NCBI GenBank assembly: GCA_030152105.1
Contig: JASLIH010000391.1
Span: 1-11,059, forward strand
From: Actinomycetes bacterium
Lineage (GTDB): Bacteria > Actinomycetota > CALGFH01
Reading direction: 5' to 3'
Length of the DNA: 11,059 nucleotides
The position numbers and the translations under genes were made by a program. The notes under the pieces were generated by a model. That model made no database searches and was not told the origin of the DNA. It saw only the letters and a list, made by a program, of their open reading frames with translations. Shown here in pieces: positions 1 to 5,261 of the stretch. Every line of letters begins with the position of its first letter. Positions within the stretch are counted from its first letter, which is position 1.

Positions 1-56
1 AGCAGCTCCCGCGCCAGCGGTTGGTTCAGCACCTCGACGACATCCTCGTGTCGCAC
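1..56 (-). CDS. 5' end of a leftward gene, possibly a PNPOx-like (flavin/F420-binding split-barrel) protein, partial
   Basis: Only the first ~18 codons are inside the window; the gene continues past base 1. Reading leftward from GTG at 56-54, the peptide is VRHEDVVEVLNQPLARELL. An AGGGAG Shine-Dalgarno sits five bases before the GTG, which is why this start is chosen. The wording '--VLNQPLA-ELL' resembles N-termini of pyridoxamine-5'-phosphate-oxidase-like proteins that I recall from actinobacteria, but 18 residues cannot prove a family. An ATG a few codons in (minus strand, out of frame) stops after five codons and is not a competitor. It is transcribed divergently from the decarboxylase gene to the right. 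The gene call rests on the RBS plus an open, codon-like frame; the product is a guess. Confidence 0.5.
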   Translation of the reverse strand, partial: MRHEDVVEVLNQPLAREL

Positions 57-304
57 AGTCGCTCCCTTCGCTTCGAGACCCGAGCTCGATGCTACTGCCG
101 CCGCATGCTGCGGCACGCTGGCCTATCGGTCTCATGACCAATCAACCCCACACCCAAGACGCGATAAGAGGGCGTTTCCTACCTTCGTGCTCTTCAGCCA
201 TGTCGGGAAGATCAGCATGCCCGGGCCAACGCTCGGCACTCCGGTTGTCGCCGACCCTGCAGCGCCCCTCATGGCGGCCGATCCGGCGCGCTAGGATCGC
301 CGCT
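57..304. other. Divergent intergenic region
   Basis: This spacer separates the leftward partial gene from the rightward decarboxylase, so it should carry promoters in both directions. A small hairpin with 6-bp arms (100-105 and 109-114, loop TGC) lies near the left gene. An open frame upstream of the decarboxylase start runs back to ATG 89, but its residues are Arg/Ser/Pro-rich and unlike the enzyme family, so it is treated as non-coding. No other RNA gene or repeat was recognised. Confidence 0.5.
292..297 (+). promoter_or_regulatory. Candidate -10 element (TAGGAT) of a leaderless transcript
   Basis: TAGGAT fits the actinobacterial -10 pattern TANNNT and lies exactly seven bases before the ATG at 305. 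That would place the transcription start on or next to the A of the start codon, the arrangement known for leaderless mRNAs in actinobacteria. No convincing -35 is visible. The same bases include AGGA, which could instead act as a weak ribosome binding site eight bases from the ATG, so the two readings compete. Confidence 0.4.
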
Positions 305-1702
305 ATGCTTCCGCTGCAGCTCCCCCCAGAGGAGTTCCGCAGGCTGGCGGATCGGGTCAGCGACGCCGCGACCGACTTCCTTGCCGCTCTGGAGGGCTCT
401 CCCATCTTCCCGCCGACCTCGGGGCCGGCCACGGCTGCGGTGTTTGAGCGGCCAGCGCCAGAGGAGGGCATGGGCGTGGCGGCCTTGGACGAGCTCGCGG
501 CGGTCGCCGAGCATGCCCGGGCGGGCAACGGGCGCCTGTTCGCCTACGTGGTCGGCTCGGGGGAGCCGGTCGGCGCGCTCGGTGACCTGTACGCCTCGGT
601 GCTCAACCAGAACGTCACCGCCTGGCGGTCGGCGCCGGCCGCGGTGGCGATCGAGCGCACCGTGGTCGGCTGGCTGGCCCAGGCGGTTGGCTGTGGCGGT
701 TTTGCGGGCAGCCTGACCAGCGGCGGGTCAGCGGCCAACCTGATGGGCCTGGCCATGGCGCGGGAAGCCAAGGCGCCGGCGAACGAGCAGGGCGCCCAGC
801 CAGGTGTGGTCTATGCCTCTCAGGAAGTCCACATGTCGGTGCCCAAGGCCCTGGCCCTGCTGGGCCTGGGGCGGGCCAATCTGCGCCTGGTCGCAGTGGA
901 CGACCACTTCCGGATGCGCCCCGACGCCCTTGAGGCGGCCATCGCCGAGGACCGGCGGGCGGGCCGGCGGGCGATCGCGGTGGTGGCCTCGGCCGGGACG
1001 GTGACCACCGGGGCCATCGACCCGCTGGCCGAGGTTGCCGCCATCGCCCACGCCAACGACCTGTGGCTGCATGTCGACGGCGCCTACGGCGCCCTGGCCG
1101 CCCTGGCTGTGCCCGAGCGGCTGGCGGGGCTGGCGCTGGCCGACTCGCTGTCGGTGGATGCGCACAAGTGGCTGTACCAGCCGCTGGACTGTAGCGCGCT
1201 GCTGTACCGCGACGCCGAGATCGCCCGGCAGAGCTTTGCCTACACCGGCGACTACGCCAAGAGCCTGAGCGTGGACCCGGTGGAGGGGTTCGCGTTCTTC
1301 GAAGAGTCGATCGAGCTGTCGCGCCGGTTTCGGGCGCTGAAGCTGTGGCTGTCGCTGCGCTACCACGGCCTTGGCCAGTTCCGCCAGGCGATCGGCAACG
1401 ACCTGCGCCATGGCCAGCTGCTGGCGGAGCTGATCGAGGCCGAGCCGTCGCTGGAGCTGCTGGCGCCGGTCGAGCTCAGCGCGGTGTGTTTCCGCTGGAC
1501 CGGTGGCTCAGCGGCGACGCTGGACGAGCGCAACCAGCAGATCCTGCAGCGGGTCGTCCGTCGCGGACGGGTCTTGCTCTCCAACGCGACGTTGGGTGGC
1601 CGGTTCGCGCTGCGGGCCTGCATCGTCAACCACCGCACCACCGACCAGGACGTCGCCGCGGTCATCCAGGAGGTGCTGGCTGCCGCCCAGGAGACGGCCT
1701 GA
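305..1702 (+). CDS. PLP-dependent group II (aromatic-amino-acid-type) decarboxylase
   Basis: A 465-residue fold-type I pyridoxal-phosphate enzyme of the group II decarboxylase family (Pfam Pyridoxal_deC: aromatic amino acid, glutamate and related decarboxylases). It would remove the alpha-carboxyl of an amino acid to give an amine in the cytosol. Visible marks: TSGGSAAN (about 138-145) in the PLP phosphate-binding region; His176 in the segment that stacks on the PLP ring; ASAGTVTTGAIDP (about 228-240); HVDGAYG with Asp258 facing the pyridine nitrogen; and DAHKW with Lys288 as the Schiff-base lysine. The length is normal for the family and the C-terminal domain is complete. ATG 305 is preferred over ATG 89 because family similarity starts there and TAGGAT/AGGA precedes it. 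HKW and HVDGAYG resemble the AADC branch, but the substrate cannot be named. It stands alone: a divergent gene lies left and a convergent gene right. Confidence 0.93.
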   Translation: MLPLQLPPEEFRRLADRVSDAATDFLAALEGSPIFPPTSGPATAAVFERPAPEEGMGVAALDELAAVAEHARAGNGRLFAYVVGSGEPVGALGDLYASVLNQNVTAWRSAPAAVAIERTVVGWLAQAVGCGGFAGSLTSGGSAANLMGLAMAREAKAPANEQGAQPGVVYASQEVHMSVPKALALLGLGRANLRLVAVDDHFRMRPDALEAAIAEDRRAGRRAIAVVASAGTVTTGAIDPLAEVAAIAHANDLWLHVDGAYGALAALAVPERLAGLALADSLSVDAHKWLYQPLDCSALLYRDAEIARQSFAYTGDYAKSLSVDPVEGFAFFEESIELSRRFRALKLWLSLRYHGLGQFRQAIGNDLRHGQLLAELIEAEPSLELLAPVELSAVCFRWTGGSAATLDERNQQILQRVVRRGRVLLSNATLGGRFALRACIVNHRTTDQDVAAVIQEVLAAAQETA

Positions 1703-1713
1703 CCGGGCGAGGC

Positions 1714-1795
1714 GCCACCGAAACATCTGCACTGCTCAAGAGGGTCGCGAGCTGCCTGGCGTTGGTCACCGCGTCATCGCTGTGGAGGCTGCTAT
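1714..1795. repeat. Dispersed intergenic repeat, copy A (truncated)
   Basis: The 50 bases from 1724 to 1773 align without gaps to copy C at 10585 (42/50 identical by hand count) and also to copy B at 8241. Similarity fades to about 1795, so half of the element is missing. It fills the 99-bp spacer between the ends of two convergent genes. Read leftward it encodes DAVTNARQLATLLSSADVSV, the same peptide seen in the other two copies. Boundaries are approximate. Confidence 0.7.
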
Positions 1796-1801
1796 GTGCT
1801 G

Positions 1802-3241
1802 TCAAGGGGGCGGGGGGTCGCCTCCTGCGATGGGAGCTGTGGGTGGCGAGGTCAGCGCCGTGCGTTCAGGAGGCTGCGGTGGCCGTCGCAGCCACAGCGA
1901 TGTCCGGGTTGGCTCCATGGTCTGGTCGACCACCGCCAGCAGCTGGGTGGTCAGGGCGTCGAGGTCGAGCTGCTGGCGCAGGCGGGTGGCGAACGCCTCG
2001 ATGGTGGCCGCGGCGTCGTAGCGACGGCGGTTGAACCGGCGGTCGACCGTGGTCTGGATGCGGCGTCGGGCGGGCTGGAACAGGGCCGCGGTGGCCAGGG
2101 TGGCGGCGGCGATCGCCCAGCTCGGCGGCTGGTCGCCCAGGCCACCGGACAGCTGCCCGGCCACCAGTACGGCGGCGCTGTAGCCGAGGCCCAGGATGAG
2201 GCTGAGCAGCCCGTAGACCAGGGTCCGGTTCAGCAGCCGGTCGATGTCGTACAGGCGATAACGCAGGATCGCGATCCCGATACCGACATACAGCGGCCAG
2301 GTGCTGAGCAGCTCGATCAGGCGGTTGGAGTCGAACCCGAAGGGGCTGATGGTGTCGGCGATCGGGACTGCGACCAGGACCAGTCCGGCGGCGGCGAACC
2401 ATTTGAGCTGCTGGCGCTCGACCCCGCGGGCGCGGCGGAACCGCAGCGCCAGGGCCAGGGCGGCGGCGGGCAGGGTAGCCAGGAACAGCGGGAAGCCGAC
2501 CTGGCCGAAGGCCTGGACCAGCCAGCCTAGCGCCCCACCGGTGACCCCGATCGGGTTCGCCAGGAACGGCTGGAGCGACTCTGGGCTGAGGGCGCCCTCC
2601 AGCGGCAACGCGACCGCCAAGGCCAGGATCAGCCAGGCCAGCGGCCGCCAGCGGCGGCTGGGCAGGCGGCCGTCGGGGAACAGCAGCAGGACCAGCGGGA
2701 GCAGGCCCAGGCCGAGGATCCAGGTGAAGTTGGTGGCCCAAGCGGCCGCCATGGCGCCCGGCAGGGCGCCATGGCGGACGAGGAGCCCATAGGTGGCATA
2801 GCCACGGGCGAAGGCGTCCAGCCCGACGCCCAGGCCGATCACGCACCACAGCCAGCCGTAGACGTTGGCCGGGCGGCGGGCGGCGATGAGACCACCCAGG
2901 ATGGGGGCACCGAGAAACTGCAGAATCACCAGCGCCTGCTCGTCCCAGGGGTCCATGGACGGTGGGAACTGCGCGTGGCGGCTGAGAACTAGCAGCACCA
3001 GGCCGGCCGCCATCAGCAGCAGCGAGCTGGCGCACAGCCACCAGGCCAGCCGCGGCCGCCCGGCCGGCTCCCACCGGCTCACTGCCTGGTGGCGCTGCTG
3101 GCGGTTCCGCCGGCGGTGGTGGCTGGTTGGTCGGTTGCTGGTTGCTGTCTGGGTCATCGGCGCAAGAGTTGCAGACGGTCCACGGCTGCCATAGTCGGGC
3201 GATACCGTCCCGAGATCGTTACGGCGCAGGATCCGCGACAT
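1802..3241 (-). CDS. Multi-pass membrane protein of a sensor-kinase-like family, without kinase domain
   Basis: A 479-residue integral membrane protein. A basic, Arg/Gln-rich N-terminus (about 1-62) precedes roughly nine or ten hydrophobic segments (about 66-87, 104-121, 129-145, 167-188, 201-218, 246-268, 281-296, 315-326, 340-362, 375-389). Conserved wording known from actinobacterial sensor-like proteins is present: LLLFPDGRLPSRRWRP, RRARGVERQQLKWF, ILRYRLYDIDRLLNRTLVYG, FQPARRRIQTTVDRRFNRRR and a closing SLWLR near 448-452. In many relatives a GAF or histidine-kinase part follows; here only a Pro/Thr-rich tail follows, so signalling by itself is doubtful. ATG 3241 is chosen because GGAG lies eight bases upstream; ATG 3157 (451 residues) is the alternative. 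The frame stays open to 3892, but those residues belong to a transposase remnant and to antisense sequence. The function is unknown; a membrane sensor or partner subunit is an inference. Confidence 0.85.
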   Translation of the reverse strand: MSRILRRNDLGTVSPDYGSRGPSATLAPMTQTATSNRPTSHHRRRNRQQRHQAVSRWEPAGRPRLAWWLCASSLLLMAAGLVLLVLSRHAQFPPSMDPWDEQALVILQFLGAPILGGLIAARRPANVYGWLWCVIGLGVGLDAFARGYATYGLLVRHGALPGAMAAAWATNFTWILGLGLLPLVLLLFPDGRLPSRRWRPLAWLILALAVALPLEGALSPESLQPFLANPIGVTGGALGWLVQAFGQVGFPLFLATLPAAALALALRFRRARGVERQQLKWFAAAGLVLVAVPIADTISPFGFDSNRLIELLSTWPLYVGIGIAILRYRLYDIDRLLNRTLVYGLLSLILGLGYSAAVLVAGQLSGGLGDQPPSWAIAAATLATAALFQPARRRIQTTVDRRFNRRRYDAAATIEAFATRLRQQLDLDALTTQLLAVVDQTMEPTRTSLWLRRPPQPPERTALTSPPTAPIAGGDPPPP

Positions 3242-3374
3242 GATGACGGCTCCAAGTAAGCCTCGGATCTTCACCGCCGGCCGTTGCGGCCCTGCCCGGC
3301 CTTTTCGCGTCGGTTCGCCTGTGGACGGCTGATCCGCCGCCTCGCCCGGTGGTGTGCGATCCAGCCCGACGTGT
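3242..3374. other. Spacer between transposase remnant and membrane-protein start
   Basis: This is the upstream region of the leftward membrane protein. The Shine-Dalgarno GGAG for its ATG at 3241 lies at its left end. It is otherwise GC-rich with short GGCC-type inverted repeats, and no convincing promoter or gene was seen. Part of it may be the original 3' flank of the IS110-type element. Confidence 0.4.
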
Positions 3375-3741
3375 TCAGCTGACCTGCAGCAGCTCCACCG
3401 TCGAACGGTCATAACGTTCCAGCAGCTTGAACAGCTGCCGGCAATTACCCGCTTCAAGCACCGCCGGATCTCGCGGACGCTCTTGCCCTCGGCTCGCCGG
3501 CGGGCGGCATACGCGCGGGTGCCCGCATCATCTCGCAGCCGCGCCAGCACGATGGTGTACAGGGCTCGGTTGAGCTGGCGGTCACCCGAGCGGTTCAGCC
3601 GATGCCGGACCACCTGCCCGGAGGAAGCTGGGATCGGGTTCGTGCCGGCCAGGGCGGCAAAGGCCGCCTCTGAGCGGTGCCGGCCGGCATGTGACCAGCT
3701 CACCAGCACCGGTGAACTCTGCCTGGCCAGCGCCGCTACGG
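3375..3741 (-). pseudogene. IS110-family transposase, C-terminal remnant with frameshift
   Basis: Reading leftward, the frame contains the conserved C-terminal domain of IS110/IS116/IS902 transposases (Transposase_20): LVSWSHAGRHRSEAAFAALAG, then NPIPASSGQ, RHRLNRSGDRQLNRAL, RAYAARRRAEGKS and REIRRCLKR. After the last motif the frame breaks. One base appears to be missing near 3450: the neighbouring frame continues as RQLFKLLERYDRSTVELLQVS and stops at 3377-3375. The N-terminal catalytic DEDD domain (about two thirds of a ~400-residue transposase) is absent. The homology ends at a hairpin just behind the haloperoxidase gene. Truncation plus frameshift make it inactive. It marks an old insertion or deletion at this junction. 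Confidence 0.88.
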
Positions 3742-3770
3742 CGGGAGGCGACCCGTCAGACCGCCTCCCG
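3742..3770 (-). terminator. Stem-loop behind the haloperoxidase gene (likely terminator)
   Basis: A perfect 9-bp inverted repeat, CGGGAGGCG (3742-3750) and CGCCTCCCG (3762-3770), encloses an 11-base loop. It starts about 16 bases after the stop codon of the leftward haloperoxidase gene. No T-run follows on the minus strand, as is common for actinobacterial terminators. It also sits at the edge of the transposase remnant, so it could be part of that junction instead. Confidence 0.6.
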
Positions 3771-3785
3771 ATCAAGTCAAGCGCC

Positions 3786-5135
3786 TCAGCGGATCGGCTG
3801 GAAGTAGTGGTGGGTGACGTAGCGGCCGACCTTGCCCCCGAGCCACGAACCTTGCAGGTCGGAGTCGCGGAAGTGGAAGCCGACAAGAACACGCGCCCGG
3901 TCGACCTCCTTGACGATGTTGTGGAGTCGCTTGTACTCCCGGGTCGTGTGGGTGACGCGGCTGTCGAGGGTGAAGGGGATCTTGTCGGTGGCGAAGAACG
4001 CGTCGAGGGCCTTGACGACGGCGGTGCTGTGGCAGGCGTGCGCCGAGGGGTACTCGGGGAAGTTCGGTGTCGTGCCGAGCGGCGTCCAGCTCGGGTCGGG
4101 CACCGTCTTCGGGTTGCCGTCGGTGTCCGCCAGCGGAATCGCCTGGTAGGGCCGCCAGAACCAGTAGTGATACTTGGTGTCGAAGCAGGCGATCATCGCA
4201 TCGCCCCCGGCCACGTGTGCCATCGCCAGCATCCGCGCCGTCTGCGCGAGGTCGAGCCTGCGCGCGCCGGCGAGGCGGAGCATGCCGTCGTTCCACTGCC
4301 TGACGTCATGGTCGGTCCAGAAGAGGGCCTGGCTCGTCTGCTCCGGCGTCCTGGCGGTGCTGTCGAGGCGACCGAGCTCCTTGACCTGGTGAAAGTCCTC
4401 CGCGTACGCCCGGCTGGTCAGGGGAGTCGGGCCGTCGAGCCGGAGTTGCGACGCGCTTGTGAGCGCAAGCGGCTTGATTCCGGGCAGGCGAAGGCCGAGC
4501 ACCGCCCCGGGTGCGGGTTGCCAGACGCCGGGACCGGGCGCGGGCGGGTCGAGGTCTGCGAGCACGGGGTTGCGCTCCCGCCCGTCGTTCGCGCGCAGCG
4601 CGAGTATCCCCTGCGCGACCTGCTCACCGATCCCGATCCCATGCTGCTTGGCCGCACGCTCCAAAGCCGTACCGTCTGGGATAGCAGCCAGATAGGCGGC
4701 GTAGTCGTCGTCAAGGATGGTCTGGTCGGCGCCAAGCTGCGGCTGCAGGCCGGTGAGCGTGTCGTACGCTGCGGTCGCGATCGCGGCCTCGGGAGAGGTG
4801 TTGGCCGGCGCGGCGGGCGTGGGCACATATGGCCGGTAGCCGCCTTCGAGGGCCACCGCGGCGTCATACATCGCGACGTGGACGATGCCCATGTACACGG
4901 CCGCCTCGCCGGGGAACTTGTTGCCGAAGTTCTCCAGACCGAAGATGCCGCCAGGGCCGGCCGGGACGATCGCGCACCGGGCCTCGGTGCTCCAGAAGGC
5001 GATCGGTGTCGTCGCGGCAGGATACTCGGCGGCGGGCGCGCACTGCCGCTGCGGCGGTGCGCCGACACCGGGCCCGGCGCCGACGAACGAGACCGCCCCT
5101 AGGAGAACGACGAGAAGGGCCAATCTCGATTTCAC
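3786..5135 (-). CDS. Secreted vanadium-dependent haloperoxidase / PAP2-superfamily enzyme
   Basis: A 449-residue protein with all three motifs of the vanadium haloperoxidase/acid-phosphatase (PAP2) superfamily: KYHYWFWRP (Lys321, Arg328; K-x6-RP), PSAH (Ser364, His366) and RVLVGFH (Arg415, His421; R-x5-H). These residues bind vanadate or phosphate, and the histidines act in catalysis. Haloperoxidases use H2O2 and halide to make hypohalous acid; phosphatases of the same fold hydrolyse phosphate esters, and sequence alone does not separate the two. Length and the N-terminal helical part (NKFPGEAAVYMGIVHVAMYD) match bacterial haloperoxidase-like proteins better than short PAP2 phosphatases. PSAH replaces the usual PSGH. 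The start is GTG 5135, with AGAGGAG five bases upstream. It begins VKSRLALLVVLLGAVSF, a signal peptide with likely cleavage near residue 26. An ATG at 5237 in the same frame lacks this logic. It lies 126 bp downstream of the LuxR-type regulator gene on the same strand. Confidence 0.9.
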   Translation of the reverse strand: MKSRLALLVVLLGAVSFVGAGPGVGAPPQRQCAPAAEYPAATTPIAFWSTEARCAIVPAGPGGIFGLENFGNKFPGEAAVYMGIVHVAMYDAAVALEGGYRPYVPTPAAPANTSPEAAIATAAYDTLTGLQPQLGADQTILDDDYAAYLAAIPDGTALERAAKQHGIGIGEQVAQGILALRANDGRERNPVLADLDPPAPGPGVWQPAPGAVLGLRLPGIKPLALTSASQLRLDGPTPLTSRAYAEDFHQVKELGRLDSTARTPEQTSQALFWTDHDVRQWNDGMLRLAGARRLDLAQTARMLAMAHVAGGDAMIACFDTKYHYWFWRPYQAIPLADTDGNPKTVPDPSWTPLGTTPNFPEYPSAHACHSTAVVKALDAFFATDKIPFTLDSRVTHTTREYKRLHNIVKEVDRARVLVGFHFRDSDLQGSWLGGKVGRYVTHHYFQPIR

Positions 5136-5143
5136 TGTGTCTC

Positions 5144-5149
5144 CTCTGC
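5144..5149 (-). promoter_or_regulatory. Ribosome binding site deciding the GTG start of the haloperoxidase gene
   Basis: On the minus strand AGAGGAGACACA directly precedes GTG at 5135. The near-ideal Shine-Dalgarno spacing and the signal peptide that begins at this GTG fix the start here rather than at the ATG 34 codons upstream. Confidence 0.75.
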
Positions 5150-5155
5150 TGACGG

Positions 5156-5204
5156 GATCGCTCGATGAACACGGAGCGGCTCGAGCCCCGCCCGCTGAGC
5201 GATC
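5156..5204. promoter_or_regulatory. Inverted repeat with central palindrome upstream of the haloperoxidase gene (possible operator)
   Basis: GATCGCTC (5156-5163) and GAGCGATC (5197-5204) are perfect 8-bp inverted arms. Between them lies the 10-bp palindrome GGCTCGAGCC (5178-5187). This lies 20-70 bases upstream of the haloperoxidase start and downstream of the LuxR-type regulator's stop. It could be a regulator binding site or a terminator-like fold for the regulator transcript. GC-rich DNA makes short palindromes frequent, so this is only a candidate. Confidence 0.35.
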
Positions 5205-5261
5205 AGGGAGGAACGTCTCGACGAGGTAGCTCGGCACCCGACCGACGGTAGGCGGCCGTGC

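Noticed and set aside
89..304. N-terminal extension of the decarboxylase from ATG 89
   Set aside because: The extra 72 residues are Arg/Ser/Pro-rich, do not resemble the family, and the segment immediately before ATG 305 looks like a promoter/RBS.
3242..3892. N-terminal extension of the membrane protein in the same frame up to ATG 3892
   Set aside because: This stretch is antisense to the haloperoxidase 3' end, then the IS110 remnant, then spacer; an RBS supports ATG 3241. The in-frame join is accidental.
3354..5102. Long plus-strand open frame of 582 codons
   Set aside because: It runs antisense through the transposase remnant and the haloperoxidase gene, whose motifs and signal peptide prove the minus strand; its composition is that of a GC-rich shadow frame.
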